The notes beneath the pieces were generated by a model. It did not search any database. It was given only the letters and a program-made list of their open reading frames with translations, and was not told the DNA's origin. From contig JAUIIA010000011.1 of NCBI GenBank assembly GCA_030432025.1, positions 1 through 64,000 of the forward strand: a stretch of 64,000 nucleotides of DNA, read 5' to 3'. How positions within the stretch are numbered: position 1 is the first letter of the stretch; each line of letters opens with the position of its first letter. Origin of the DNA: Alphaproteobacteria bacterium (GTDB lineage Bacteria > Pseudomonadota > Alphaproteobacteria > Micavibrionales > Micavibrionaceae). The position numbers were made by a program, and so were the translations under genes. Shown one piece after another: positions 41,934 to 53,228 of the stretch.

Positions 41934-43070
41934 TTATGATCCTGACGCTAACAGCTTTAGTTTAGCTACTGTTTGGGCAAAGAAACCAAGCGCAGGTACG
42001 TCTACAGCCGTATATAGCGGTGTCTCTAGCGGTTCTTGATCAGGGATGCTGATTTTTAACGTCCCTACTTGCTGCCCTTTTGTAACCGGAGCAATCAGTG
42101 GTTTTTCGTACACGACTTCAACATTGATATCGGCAGTATCGAATTTTGGTACTGTCGCCAGAACATCTTCCTTCGCAACCAAGCCGACCGTATCAGATTT
42201 GCCCATAGTCACTTCTGCCTGCGCGACAGGCTTTCCACTCTCAAAGAAAGTCTTGCTCTCAAAGTTTTTCAGTGCCCATTCCAGAAGTCTGGATGACTCT
42301 TCCGCACGCGCCTTTGCGCTATCAAGTCCGTTCACAACCAAGACAACGCGGCGGCCGTCATTTTTACCCGAGCCGATTAAACCATAGCCGGCAGCTTCTG
42401 TGTGGCCGGTTTTAATGCCGTCTGCGCCGATATCGCGGTATAGCAGCGGATTGCGGTTTTTCTGCGTAATGTCACTGAATGTGAACTCTTCTTCCGAGTA
42501 ATAGCCGTAATATTCAGGGAAGTTTTTGATCAGCGCTACACCTAGCTTAGACAGGTCTCGTGCAGTCGAATAATGATTTTCATCCGGCCAGCCACTGGCA
42601 TTTACAAAGTTCGAATTTTCCATGCCCAAAAGCTGCGCCTGATTGTTCAGCATTTTGGCAAATGCGTCTTCCGTTCCAGCCAAGCCTTCAGCCAGCACGA
42701 TGGTTGCGTCATTACCCGATTGGATGATAACGCCACGGATAAGATCTTCGACTTTAATCTTCTTACCGACCTCCACAAACATCTTGGAGCCACCCATGCG
42801 CCATGCTTTTTCGCTGACTGTCAGAGTGTCCTCAAGTGAGAGGTCGCCCTTTTTGAGGGCCTCAAAGACAGCATACATCGTGACGACTTTACTCATGGAC
42901 GACGTTGGCATCTGCTCATCGGCATTTTTCGCCATCAAAACTGCCCCGGTTTCAAAATCGACAATGATGGCTTGTTTTGCCTTGGTATCAATAGTCGCGG
43001 CATGTGCCTGCACCGTTACCAGGGTGAACATTGTGACGGCAAGCATCAGAATTCGTGAATAGAAGTGCAT
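41934..43070 (-). CDS. D-alanyl-D-alanine carboxypeptidase (PBP5/6-like)
   Basis: 378 aa with a signal peptide ending near AHAATID. Catalytic motifs: S-x-x-K as SMSKV (TSSMSKVVTM), S-G-N as QSGNDATI and K-T-G as GIKTGHTEAAGYG. A beta-rich C-terminal domain of PBP5 type and a final amphipathic segment (ALGFFAQTVAKLKLLASG) for membrane attachment complete it. Trims the terminal D-Ala from peptidoglycan stem peptides in the periplasm. It sits in a cell-wall run with rlpA and mltB. Confidence 0.93.
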   Translation of the reverse strand: MHFYSRILMLAVTMFTLVTVQAHAATIDTKAKQAIIVDFETGAVLMAKNADEQMPTSSMSKVVTMYAVFEALKKGDLSLEDTLTVSEKAWRMGGSKMFVEVGKKIKVEDLIRGVIIQSGNDATIVLAEGLAGTEDAFAKMLNNQAQLLGMENSNFVNASGWPDENHYSTARDLSKLGVALIKNFPEYYGYYSEEEFTFSDITQKNRNPLLYRDIGADGIKTGHTEAAGYGLIGSGKNDGRRVVLVVNGLDSAKARAEESSRLLEWALKNFESKTFFESGKPVAQAEVTMGKSDTVGLVAKEDVLATVPKFDTADINVEVVYEKPLIAPVTKGQQVGTLKISIPDQEPLETPLYTAVDVPALGFFAQTVAKLKLLASGS

Positions 43071-43127
43071 ATCTGCCCTTTGTGAAAGGTTGAATGGAAT
43101 AACTATAGAATTGGGGATTCGGAGCGC

Positions 43128-44099
43128 TTAATCAACCACTACGATCGCATCATGCTGTCCGACCGATGAAAGCTGCTTCAAAACAAGGTCCGCAGTATGC
43201 ACGTTCGCAACAGGTCCAATACGCACACGGTAGAAGTTTCTTCCGTTCACTAGTGCTGGCTGCACTTGCGCCCGACCTATACTTTGTAGAGTGCCTGCAA
43301 GTCTTTGTGCGTTATCCGGGTTGGTTACCGACGCAACCTGTACATACAGGTTTGTAGGGCTTACCGGATATGTTTTCACGACCGGGTCAGGATAAAATCG
43401 GCCCTGATTAATATGTCCGGGTACAGGAGATTCCAGTTTAACGGCTTCGACAGGTTCAACCTGAGCTGTGCGTACGGCCGGCTGAGGTGACGGCGCGGGT
43501 GTTGATGTACGGCTGGCGATTGTTTGGTGGCGCTTGGTGTTATAGGCCAACTCTGTGCCGCGAGTGTTCTGGCCCTTCTTTGCCATCTCCGCGATCTGCA
43601 GGCTTTCCTGAGACAAAACTTGTAGCTTGATACGGGCTGTGCCCTGATTTTTGAAACCTAACAACTCAGCACCGCGTTTGGAGACATCAAGAATACGCCC
43701 CTTTGAAAACGGGCCACGGTCATTTACGCGGAGTACAATCGACCTGCCGTTTTCGAGGTTGGTAACCCTGACTAGAGACGGCATCTGCAATGTTTTGTGA
43801 GCCGCTGTCAGCTCGTTTTCGTCAAAGGTTTCACCGTTTGCGGTTCTTTTGCCATGAAACCCAGGACCGTACCACGAGGCGATCCCCGTCTGTTCGAAGT
43901 TATAAGTTTCGCGTGGGCGATAGGTCTGCCCGGCTATCTTATAGGGAGAGCCAACCTTAAACGAGCCTTGGGATTTGCTGTTCCCGCCCGGCAAAGGTAC
44001 GGTTTTGGCAACATGAGATGCCAGTTCGACCTCCGTACAGCCACTAACGGCAAAAGCGAGCAGCAATACAGGTGTAAATTTCTGAAGCAATTTTATCAT
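43128..44099 (-). CDS. rlpA: RlpA-like septal lytic transglycosylase lipoprotein
   Basis: 323 aa. A lipobox VSGC gives lipidation at Cys21. The double-psi beta-barrel spans about residues 70-160 with GIASWYGPGFHGKRTANGE and RVNDRGPF; the C-terminal 75 residues are a SPOR domain (NLYVQVASVTNPDNAQRLAG) that binds denuded glycan at the septum. Between them is a Pro/Thr-rich linker. Known: RlpA cleaves stripped glycan strands in some bacteria. Seven bases upstream-side lies mltB. Confidence 0.92.
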   Translation of the reverse strand: MIKLLQKFTPVLLLAFAVSGCTEVELASHVAKTVPLPGGNSKSQGSFKVGSPYKIAGQTYRPRETYNFEQTGIASWYGPGFHGKRTANGETFDENELTAAHKTLQMPSLVRVTNLENGRSIVLRVNDRGPFSKGRILDVSKRGAELLGFKNQGTARIKLQVLSQESLQIAEMAKKGQNTRGTELAYNTKRHQTIASRTSTPAPSPQPAVRTAQVEPVEAVKLESPVPGHINQGRFYPDPVVKTYPVSPTNLYVQVASVTNPDNAQRLAGTLQSIGRAQVQPALVNGRNFYRVRIGPVANVHTADLVLKQLSSVGQHDAIVVVD

Positions 44100-44105
44100 T
44101 TTTTA

Positions 44106-45065
44106 TTATTGAGCTATTTGATCGGCTAGAAGGCCCACAGATGTGGCGAAATACGTAGAGTTATTCCATTTCATTATGACACGAAAGTTGCCATAAGCCA
44201 AGAATGTGCGCCCATTTAAACCATCAGGCGCAATTACGGATGCCTGCAAGCCCGGAGCATTTGGCAACTTACCACCGCTTGGGAGCGTTACACCCAGCTT
44301 CGTCCATTCATCGATGCTCTTTCTGGTGCCTTTACCTTCAAGAGATTTCGGGAACCCTTTAGGGAGTTTGACCTCACGCCCCCAACGCTCGTCTTCTTTC
44401 CACCCGCTACGGCTTAAATAATTAGCTGTCGATGCAAAGACATCCGGCAAAGAACCCCAGATATCGCGCTTTCCGTCATTGTTTCCGTCGACTGCGAAAT
44501 TATGAAAGCTGGATGGCATGAACTGGTTCTGCCCCATTGCACCGGCCCATGAACCTTTCATGTTGTTCGGTGCTATATGCCCTTCATCCAAAATTTTCAG
44601 CGCGTTCATTAGCTCCTTACGAAAGAAGTCGGAACGACGACCGTCATGAGCCAAAGTTGCGAGAGCGGGAATGACTTTAAAGCCGCCCGTATTTCCGCCG
44701 TAATTGGTTTCAATACCCCACAGGGCCACAATGTAGTGTGCGGGAACGCCATATTTTTTGGCGGCGACTTCCAGAGCATCACGATGCTTTCTGTATTCGT
44801 AACGGCCTTGCTTGATGCGTTGCTCGTTAATGACGCGGTCATAATACTGCGCAAATGTCATGCTACCTTCGGGCTGCTTACGGTCAAGTTCGATAACACG
44901 GGGGATTGGCTTTACGCCATTAAGAGCCAACTGAACAGTCTCTTCTGAGATACCTTGGCGCATTGCGTCTTTACGAACGCCATCCAGCCAAGCATCAAAA
45001 TTTTGTGCGGCAAACGCTGCCGAAGATAATGTAACGATGAAAAGTGTAAGTAAGGCTACCCGCAT
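44106..45065 (-). CDS. mltB: lytic murein transglycosylase, MltB family
   Basis: 319 aa from the ATG at 45065, chosen because it begins a signal peptide (MRVALLTLFIVTLSSAAFA); an upstream start at 45227 would overrun the channel gene. The catalytic Glu lies in VALWGIETNYGG, and GAMGQNQFMPSSF and NYLSRSGW are family landmarks. Periplasmic cleavage of glycan strands. It begins 1 base after the potassium channel gene's stop. The usual C-terminal peptidoglycan-binding domain is absent, so it is the short type. Confidence 0.9.
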   Translation of the reverse strand: MRVALLTLFIVTLSSAAFAAQNFDAWLDGVRKDAMRQGISEETVQLALNGVKPIPRVIELDRKQPEGSMTFAQYYDRVINEQRIKQGRYEYRKHRDALEVAAKKYGVPAHYIVALWGIETNYGGNTGGFKVIPALATLAHDGRRSDFFRKELMNALKILDEGHIAPNNMKGSWAGAMGQNQFMPSSFHNFAVDGNNDGKRDIWGSLPDVFASTANYLSRSGWKEDERWGREVKLPKGFPKSLEGKGTRKSIDEWTKLGVTLPSGGKLPNAPGLQASVIAPDGLNGRTFLAYGNFRVIMKWNNSTYFATSVGLLADQIAQ

Positions 45066-45066
45066 T

Positions 45067-45510
45067 TTAATTCTTTCCTTGTCTAGAAATGTTGTCTCTC
45101 TGGTATAATTTTGACATGACTTCAAAAATAAACGCCGTGCTCCAGCCAAACAATATAAAGCCATTGGCTGATTGAAATGCCCCGAGCAAACGCCACTCAT
45201 CCGAGAGCAAAACATCCCCGAAACCAACGGTCGTAAATGTAGATGTAGAGTAATACAGCGCTTCCTCCAAGTTTAAAGATGCACCAACCCCCAGATAGAA
45301 AAGCGCCCATAGCCAGATTTGTAGGATATGTGCGCTGAATACTCCAAGAACGGTGACCATAAGCGTGACCATGCGCCAGTTCAGCTTGAATTGCTTGAAC
45401 ATTGCATGGTGAGAATGCCCTAAAAATTTGATGAGTTTATCAAGGACGACGGCGTGGATGATCACAGTTAGCGCGATTAAAACTGCCCCTATGATCATTT
45501 GTATTAACAT
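45067..45510 (-). CDS. small two-helix potassium channel protein
   Basis: 147 aa. Two outer hydrophobic segments near the N-terminus, a pore helix and the selectivity filter TTVGFGD at about 93-99, then the last helix (SANGFILFGWSTAFIFEVM). This is the ion-channel 2 fold without a regulatory RCK domain. It may be co-transcribed with mltB. A short extra helix at the start makes it three or four spans rather than two. Confidence 0.85.
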   Translation of the reverse strand: MLIQMIIGAVLIALTVIIHAVVLDKLIKFLGHSHHAMFKQFKLNWRMVTLMVTVLGVFSAHILQIWLWALFYLGVGASLNLEEALYYSTSTFTTVGFGDVLLSDEWRLLGAFQSANGFILFGWSTAFIFEVMSKLYQRDNISRQGKN

Positions 45511-45611
45511 CGCTCACTCTTTTTTTACTTTAAACTAGACATGCCCCCCGAAATATCGCTAAAAAGTCTGACGTTATCAACTAGCGATCTGATTATTTCA
45601 TTTTGTGATGC

Positions 45612-45702
45612 GGACAGATGGCAGAGTGGTTGAATGCACCGGTCTTGAAAACCGGCAAGGGTTTATAGCCCTTCCAGGGTTCGAATCCCTGTCTGTCCGC
45701 CA
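45612..45702 (+). tRNA. tRNA-Ser (anticodon UGA)
   Basis: The acceptor stem GGACAGA (45612-45618) pairs with TCTGTCC (45692-45698), followed by G and an encoded CCA. The anticodon stem CCGGT/ACCGG encloses CTTGAAA with TGA at 45646-45648. A long variable arm and the T stem-loop CAGGG-TTCGAAT-CCCTG are those of a serine tRNA. Flanking protein genes run on the other strand. Confidence 0.97.
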
Positions 45703-45743
45703 CTTCTTTGCTCCTTAATCTTAAGAAACCATAAGCACCCTGA

Positions 45744-46838
45744 CTAAGGGCACTTTCCGATCGATTTGTAGTTTACGGCTAGTTGTTGAGAAACATCGGC
45801 ACGCTCCAAAAGTGTTTCCAGCCCTTCCAAATCAAAACGAATGCTTCCCAACTCTGTGGTATTAAGCACAGCAGATTCACCGGAAAGTAATGCGGCCATG
45901 GCACTATCGGATAAGGCAGCCCATTGTCCACCGCCCTTGCCCCATTCCTGAACCATCTTGCCATCAACGCTCAATGCGCGTTTTTCAGGTATGATCGCTT
46001 TTCCATTTTCTTCGGCGGAAATCGTGAAGCTGTAATAAAGCTCATCCCTGCCCTGTGCGATCTTTATTTTACCCCCCACACTTACGGCAAGCCGTAATGT
46101 TTTCGCCGCCTGTTCCGACACATCCGGGGTTACGGGATTACGGACATACACAGCTGCACTTTTAGGTGACCAAGTTACAACCCAGTCCTTATAGACCCGC
46201 TGTCCTTCGCACTGTATCTCGGTGTTCTTATCTGGTGCAGCCGGAACAGGTTTCGTCGTTGGTTTTTTCGGAGCTTCACGTTCATTAATATCATCCATCA
46301 AAACGTGTATCGCATTTCTAATCGCTATAAGCTTGGTACTCAGCCTGTCCGTATCATCCTTAATGACGGTATAGAGCATTGCCCCTGCCTGAAATTCACG
46401 GGCAATCAATACGCAATGCGGACTTTTTGTATCATCTACAACTTCATAGCCAATAATGGGAATGTCCTTATCCATCTTGGCGTATGCTTCAGGGTCTTTG
46501 ATTTTTGTCAGAGCAAGCATAGCTTTAGCAAAAGGCTCGTATTCGGTTTTTATATCTGCCGTCAATAATGCGGGGCAGTTATCAATTTTCGCGTGTTTTG
46601 CTCTTGCTTGTTCAAAGGCCTGCTCCAAGGAAATATCTTGTCGTCTATCCGCCCAGAGAATGCTGGTCGTGCTCCTCCACTCTTGGTCATTGTGGTACAG
46701 ACGCCAAAACTCAGGAGACGCATTATAGCGAACCTTCCAACCACCGCGGATATCCCATTGTTGAACGTCCTGCGCATTCGTTGTACCTGCAAAGATGAGT
46801 ACGCATATGACGGTAAATAAGGTCTTTAACTTGCCCAC
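45744..46838 (-). CDS. secreted protein of unknown function
   Basis: 364 aa from GTG 46838, which has AAAGGA 6 bases upstream; a TTG at 46853 is less likely. A signal peptide (KTLFTVICVLIFAGTTNA) ends near residue 23. The mature part has an N-terminal domain, a Pro/Lys-rich linker (APKKPTTKPVPAAPDK) and a C-terminal domain with two Cys likely paired (IQCEGQRV and the last residues GKCP). No family recognised. Third gene of a three-gene operon after the HD and Sel1 genes. Confidence 0.7.
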   Translation of the reverse strand: MGKLKTLFTVICVLIFAGTTNAQDVQQWDIRGGWKVRYNASPEFWRLYHNDQEWRSTTSILWADRRQDISLEQAFEQARAKHAKIDNCPALLTADIKTEYEPFAKAMLALTKIKDPEAYAKMDKDIPIIGYEVVDDTKSPHCVLIAREFQAGAMLYTVIKDDTDRLSTKLIAIRNAIHVLMDDINEREAPKKPTTKPVPAAPDKNTEIQCEGQRVYKDWVVTWSPKSAAVYVRNPVTPDVSEQAAKTLRLAVSVGGKIKIAQGRDELYYSFTISAEENGKAIIPEKRALSVDGKMVQEWGKGGGQWAALSDSAMAALLSGESAVLNTTELGSIRFDLEGLETLLERADVSQQLAVNYKSIGKCP

Positions 46839-46856
46839 GTTTATTCCTTTCAAAAA

Positions 46857-47633
46857 TTATTTTACCGGACATGTTTCGCGTAAAACCACATCTAGGGATT
46901 CATCGCGTGTTTTCCAATTACGTTTATCACAGTAGAAGACATTGGAAGTGTTATATGGTGCGCCGTGGTCGTCACATCTTGTAAGGCGGTCATCACAGTC
47001 GATGATTTCAGGGCAGCCCCACGGTTCGCAATTCTGAAAATCTGTGACCTTCTTACACTCGATAATATATCTCATAGCCTCTTCACGGCAGGCGCGAACT
47101 GCGGGGCTAAGATCGTCAGCGTGTTTTGGCGTCTCGATGTTGCTGTATTTTGCCCGACTTTCCTGCGTGTTTTTCATGATGGCTCCGATAGCTTCGCCTA
47201 ACTCGTAAGCGGTCATTTCCTTTTTAGGCTGTGCATCACGCGCCTTTTTTTGTTCAACCATAAGCTCGATCGATGTCTGGCGCATGTCGTCTACATCTTC
47301 TCTGGTACCTCCAACCGTTTTTATTCCGTTCATGATAAAAGTACTCGGCATTTGATACCAACGAAGTGCTCTGGCCGTATCCTTTTCTACGCCTTTGCCG
47401 TAACGGTAAATATGGCCGACGGCCTTTTGTGCGCGAATATGGCCTTGATGGCCTGCTTTTTCGAACCAATACAAAGCCTTTGTCATGTCATGCTTGGCGT
47501 TGTTCGGGTCCGCATACTCTCGGGCAAGGTTGTATTGTGCAACAGGGTCGCTCGGGTCCAAAGGCCTGTCGGCATAGGCTGCGCCCGAAATAACGATGCT
47601 AATCAACATAACCAACACATGAATGTATTTCAT
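46857..47633 (-). CDS. secreted Sel1-repeat protein
   Basis: 258 aa with a signal peptide (VLVMLISIVISGAAYA). Residues about 25-95 hold two Sel1-like repeats (AQYNLAREYADPNN; KALYWFEKAGHQGHIRAQKA; GHIYRYGKGVEKDTARAL), helical hairpins used for protein contacts. The rest is Cys-rich, with eight or so Cys likely in disulfides (EITDCDDRLTRCDDHG-like stretches). The gene lies between the HD-domain gene (3 bases) and the unknown secreted protein (18 bases to its chosen start). Role unknown, perhaps a periplasmic adaptor. Confidence 0.75.
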   Translation of the reverse strand: MKYIHVLVMLISIVISGAAYADRPLDPSDPVAQYNLAREYADPNNAKHDMTKALYWFEKAGHQGHIRAQKAVGHIYRYGKGVEKDTARALRWYQMPSTFIMNGIKTVGGTREDVDDMRQTSIELMVEQKKARDAQPKKEMTAYELGEAIGAIMKNTQESRAKYSNIETPKHADDLSPAVRACREEAMRYIIECKKVTDFQNCEPWGCPEIIDCDDRLTRCDDHGAPYNTSNVFYCDKRNWKTRDESLDVVLRETCPVK

Positions 47634-47636
47634 ATC

Positions 47637-48521
47637 CTACTCTCCTGCCTGTATTTCCATTTGCTCCAAACGGGCCTTTATCACATCAAGCGCCTTACTG
47701 TAGCGCTTGGCTAATGACGCTGCTCTGTCATCAGGTAATGCGGCAAGGCGTTTCGGCTCGCTATTATCCATCAGGTCGCATAGCTTAACTTTAAGTGCTT
47801 CTTCAGGTCCTGATGCTGCTAAATTATCTATGCGCTCCGCGTAAGTAAAACCATCGTCAGGTCTATGTGTAAGCGCCTCGACAATCTCAATCGTTGCCTC
47901 GGAATAATGATGCTTGCGCAAATCATCCGCCGTTATGTCGCAGTCCTCGATAACATCATGTAACAAGGCCGCGTGCAGTGCATCTTCGCTTGCCTCGGGA
48001 AAGGTTTCACGTACACGTTCATAAACACGAAGGACATGCTCAACATATGGTCGACCCGCTTTATCGACTTGCCCGTCATGCAGCTTACAGACCCAGGAGG
48101 ATGTCTTTTCCAGCCTGTTCTCCTTTGCCCATGTATCCCATTGCTCAGCCGTGACATTGTCATCGTCAAAGACATCATAAACATCTATGTCGTGTAATTG
48201 CTGTACCAGGCCTGCGACGATATTCTCGTCTATATCAGGCACATCTTTACCATCGAGTTCAGACACACAATGGTTGATCAGGAAAATTTGATCCCTCGGC
48301 ATTGTTTCGATAGGTGGTCCGTCCCAGACAGAATCCATGATTTCACTTAAATCCTCAACTTTGCCGCGTCTGTGTTCCTCGGGACCCGGAATGCTGTAGA
48401 TCAGTTCTGTTGCACGGTAATTATTGGCGCAATACCGCACGATGGTTTTGAGTGCTTCCCACTCTTCGGCGGAGCAATTAAATGTTCCGAAGGCATATTC
48501 CGTGCGTTCTATTATGATCAT
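47637..48521 (-). CDS. HD-domain hydrolase, (p)ppGpp hydrolase-like
   Basis: 294 aa. The C-terminal half matches the RelA/SpoT-type HD fold: KAGRPYVEHVLRVY (His162), ALLHDVIEDCD (His188, Asp189, Glu192, Asp193) and VKLCDLMDN at about 245-253. The N-terminal 140 residues are unknown and carry no synthetase domain, so it is a hydrolase-only type like small alarmone hydrolases or the metazoan Mesh1 group. Substrate inferred, not proven. First gene of its operon. Confidence 0.78.
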   Translation of the reverse strand: MIIIERTEYAFGTFNCSAEEWEALKTIVRYCANNYRATELIYSIPGPEEHRRGKVEDLSEIMDSVWDGPPIETMPRDQIFLINHCVSELDGKDVPDIDENIVAGLVQQLHDIDVYDVFDDDNVTAEQWDTWAKENRLEKTSSWVCKLHDGQVDKAGRPYVEHVLRVYERVRETFPEASEDALHAALLHDVIEDCDITADDLRKHHYSEATIEIVEALTHRPDDGFTYAERIDNLAASGPEEALKVKLCDLMDNSEPKRLAALPDDRAASLAKRYSKALDVIKARLEQMEIQAGE

Positions 48522-48706
48522 AAAAAGTCTTCCTCCAGTAACAAGAGCATGATGCCCCCGAATAATGCAAAAGATTTTCTTTGTATGTTACCTAGTGCGG
48601 AAATATATGCATCGACCAATGCTCACATTTTACTGCATATTGATTTTATTGCGTAAAACTCGCTTTTGTTCATTGCCTTTGAAGCTTTGCGTGCGAATAT
48701 AGCTAT

Positions 48707-49348
48707 ATGGCCTTTGGACGGAGACACCTAGAATTCCTGCTTTTATGCATCGTTTTCCCGAGCATCATCATTTTCGGGCATTACGGGTTCTTTATGTTCT
48801 ACTTCCTGTGGGCGGCGACGATATATTGCCTTGCGGTCTTTTACTTCTCCGACCGTGAATTTCTGAACCATATGTGGCGCTTCGATCAGGTTAACTGGAC
48901 CAATCTGGTGCCGATCATCATACGGTGGGTCTTGGCCAGCATTGCGATGGTCATTTTCATCTATTTCTACAATCCTGAACGGATGTTTTACATTCTGCTG
49001 GAGCGGCCACAGGTGATCCCTGCTATTCTGATCTTCTACCCGATTATGTCAGCAATACCGCAGGAATTCGTCTTCTGTACGTTTTTCTTCAAGAGATTTC
49101 ACTCCATCTTTCCGACAGAGCGGGCAAAAATTATCGCGAGTAGCGTCGTGTTCGCCTATGCGCATGTGTTGTACCTGAACCCGGTTAGCCCCGTCCTCAG
49201 TATATTTGCCGGCCTTATTTTTGCTGAAACATACAGTAAGAGCCGATCTCTGGCTCTTGTCTCAATAGAACACGCCTTATACGGCGCGACTTTGTTTATG
49301 TCGGGTTTGGGGTATTACTTCTACAGCGGAGCGCTGCAGCCGCCTTAG
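48707..49348 (+). CDS. CPBP-like intramembrane protein
   Basis: 213 aa with about seven hydrophobic segments. The CPBP (CAAX-protease/bacteriocin-processing) motifs are recognisable: motif 1 as IPQEFVFCTFFFKRF, where the first of the two usual Glu is Gln; motif 2 as FAYAHVL; motif 3 as SLALVSIEHALYGA. Change of the first Glu may weaken or alter proteolytic activity. Ends overlapping the convergent PAS gene by 4 bases. Neighbours give no hint of a substrate. Confidence 0.72.
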   Translation: MAFGRRHLEFLLLCIVFPSIIIFGHYGFFMFYFLWAATIYCLAVFYFSDREFLNHMWRFDQVNWTNLVPIIIRWVLASIAMVIFIYFYNPERMFYILLERPQVIPAILIFYPIMSAIPQEFVFCTFFFKRFHSIFPTERAKIIASSVVFAYAHVLYLNPVSPVLSIFAGLIFAETYSKSRSLALVSIEHALYGATLFMSGLGYYFYSGALQPP

Positions 49349-50187
49349 GCTTCCTTCCGTACGTCTTCCTGCAGCCTTTTCACCATCTGCTCCAGCCCCT
49401 TACTGCGCTCCAGATACGGCGTAATGTTATGCGTGGTGATGATGGTGCCGCGGCCGCTGTCGAGCGGTACAGCCTTAGCATGGTAAGTCTGACGGTTAGC
49501 GAGAGTAAATTCAACGTCGCCGGACAGCGAATACCAGAACCTCTTGAGCGTTTCCAGCTCTGTCGGGTCGTTGGATAACAGTCGCTCCTCATTGCTCATC
49601 ATCTCGAAAGCTTCATAGACACTCAAACCGCGGATAAGACGTGGTGCGCTTTCCGGGTATGCTCTGTAGTAATGCTCACTGACGAAAACAATGCGCTTAT
49701 CCGCATCAAACACGATGACCGAAAACGGTGCATTGGAAAGCGCCTCACTGAATTGCCTGAATTCCTGTTCGACCAGAACACCGCCGAGACGTTTCCCGCC
49801 CTCACGCAGCTTATTCCTGATTATTTTCTCAAAATCTTTGCCCTGCGCCTGCTCAATAGGAATACAAAGAGAAAACCCCTTTGCTACGATTTTCAGCGGA
49901 TCTTTGGCTTCTCCATTTCGCAATATTGCGATAATTGCCGCCGCAACATTGCGGTCCTGCTGTAAAAAGCGCGCCAATCGGGAGTTTCGGTGATGGACAT
50001 CATCGATACAAATTACGATCAAACTACTGTTACGTGCGGCCTGTATAAGCCCGTTCTCGTCATTGGGGCATAACAGGCGTGTATCTTTCTCCGGCGTGAA
50101 GCGATTCAGGATGCTCTGCACTTCACCTTCGTCACAGTCTCCGTATACTGTGATTAAGTGGTGGTCGCTTTGATCCGGTTTAGGCAT
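49345..50187 (-). CDS. PAS-domain protein with degenerate receiver-like N-terminus
   Basis: 280 aa from the ATG at 50187, which has GGGGG 5 bases upstream; a longer TTG-started form would run through the rplU promoter. Residues 1-125 show an alternating strand/helix pattern like a receiver domain, but without a clear phospho-Asp in the expected place. A PAS domain follows (FSEALSNAPFSVIVFDADKR and IVFVSEHYYRAYPE, to IITTHNITPYLERS). The end is a short coiled coil. No kinase or cyclase output is present, so signalling by protein contact is inferred. Confidence 0.7.
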   Translation of the reverse strand: MPKPDQSDHHLITVYGDCDEGEVQSILNRFTPEKDTRLLCPNDENGLIQAARNSSLIVICIDDVHHRNSRLARFLQQDRNVAAAIIAILRNGEAKDPLKIVAKGFSLCIPIEQAQGKDFEKIIRNKLREGGKRLGGVLVEQEFRQFSEALSNAPFSVIVFDADKRIVFVSEHYYRAYPESAPRLIRGLSVYEAFEMMSNEERLLSNDPTELETLKRFWYSLSGDVEFTLANRQTYHAKAVPLDSGRGTIITTHNITPYLERSKGLEQMVKRLQEDVRKEA

Positions 50188-50228
50188 GTATCCCCCGTAA
50201 ATTCTGTTAAAAGCGCGAGCAGATTTTC

Positions 50229-50256
50229 TTGACACCTCTGATCTTATGTGTATATT
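50229..50256 (+). promoter_or_regulatory. sigma-70-type promoter for rplU-rpmA
   Basis: TTGACA at 50229-50234, 16 bases, then TATATT at 50251-50256. It is the best-matching promoter seen in the window, about 80 bases before the rplU ATG and outside the PAS gene if that starts at 50187. Confidence 0.72.
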
Positions 50257-50337
50257 TCCCAAATTCAAAGTTAATTAACACAACAACAAAGAACAAAAAC
50301 GTTCGCAGCCGTTGTGTTCCACGATTTGGTGAGAAAG

Positions 50338-50640
50338 ATGTTTGCAATAGTACGTACAGGCGGAAAACAGTACCGCGTTCAAAAAGATGACAAAATCGAA
50401 GTTGAAAAACTCGATGCTGAAGCTGGTAAAACCGTAGAGCTGGACGAAGTTTTGTTCGTTGACGGTAAAATCGGCGAGCCTTTGGTTAAAGGTGCTTCTG
50501 TTAAGGCCAAAGTGGTTGAGCAGACACGCGGTGAGAAGATTACGATCTTCAAGAAAAAGCGTCGTCAGAACTACCGCCGTAAGAAAGGCCACCGTCAGAA
50601 CCTGACTGTGTTGCAAATTACTGATATTAAAGCAGCTTAA
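50338..50640 (+). CDS. rplU: 50S ribosomal protein L21
   Basis: 100 aa from the ATG at 50338 ([13 protein letters not shown]), the universal L21 start; an earlier ATG at 50314 adds eight unlikely residues. Basic RNA-binding end with [16 protein letters not shown]. Binds 23S rRNA in the large subunit. First gene of the L21-L27 operon with a strong promoter at 50229-50256. Confidence 0.97.
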   Translation: MFAIVRTGGKQYRVQKDDKIEVEKLDAEAGKTVELDEVLFVDGKIGEPLVKGASVKAKVVEQTRGEKITIFKKKRRQNYRRKKGHRQNLTVLQITDIKAA

Positions 50641-50666
50641 TAATAACAAGGATTTAGGAGAGACAA

Positions 50667-50951
50667 ATGGCTCATAAAAAAGCAGGTGGTAGTTCCAAGA
50701 ACGGTCGCGATTCAGAAGGCCGTCGCCTAGGCGTTAAAAAATCTGGCGGTCAGGAAGTTTTGGCCGGTAACATCATCATTCGTCAGCGCGGTACTAAGTA
50801 CAAGCCTGGTAAGAATGTTGGTCTTGGTAAAGATCACACAATCTTTTCACTAGTTGATGGTCAGGTGCTGTTCACACGCACTCAAGGTGACCGCGCGGTT
50901 GTTAACGTTGTTCCTGCAAATGACGGAGAAACAGCACAAGCCGCCGAATAA
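50667..50951 (+). CDS. rpmA: 50S ribosomal protein L27
   Basis: 94 aa, opening [20 protein letters not shown], the conserved flexible tail that reaches the peptidyl-transferase centre. An AGGAGAG ribosome-binding site lies 6 bases before the ATG. The C-terminus has a short acidic, Ala-rich extension. A strong terminator follows. Confidence 0.97.
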   Translation: MAHKKAGGSSKNGRDSEGRRLGVKKSGGQEVLAGNIIIRQRGTKYKPGKNVGLGKDHTIFSLVDGQVLFTRTQGDRAVVNVVPANDGETAQAAE

Positions 50952-50976
50952 CCTGACACGATATACATTAAGAATT

Positions 50977-51005
50977 AAGGGAAAGGCTGGCCTTTCCCTT
51001 TTTTA
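50977..51005 (+). terminator. rho-independent terminator after rpmA
   Basis: A perfect 10-bp stem AAGGGAAAGG (50977-50986) with CCTTTCCCTT (50991-51000), a 4-base loop CTGG, followed by TTTT. Separates rplU-rpmA from obgE. Confidence 0.92.
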
Positions 51006-51006
51006 A

Positions 51007-53204
<2,198 letters not shown>

Positions 53205-53228
53205 CCGACTCATGCGTATCATTCGTTC

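Noticed and set aside
50314-50337. Longer rplU start
   Set aside because: The universal L21 N-terminus [12 protein letters not shown] begins at 50338.
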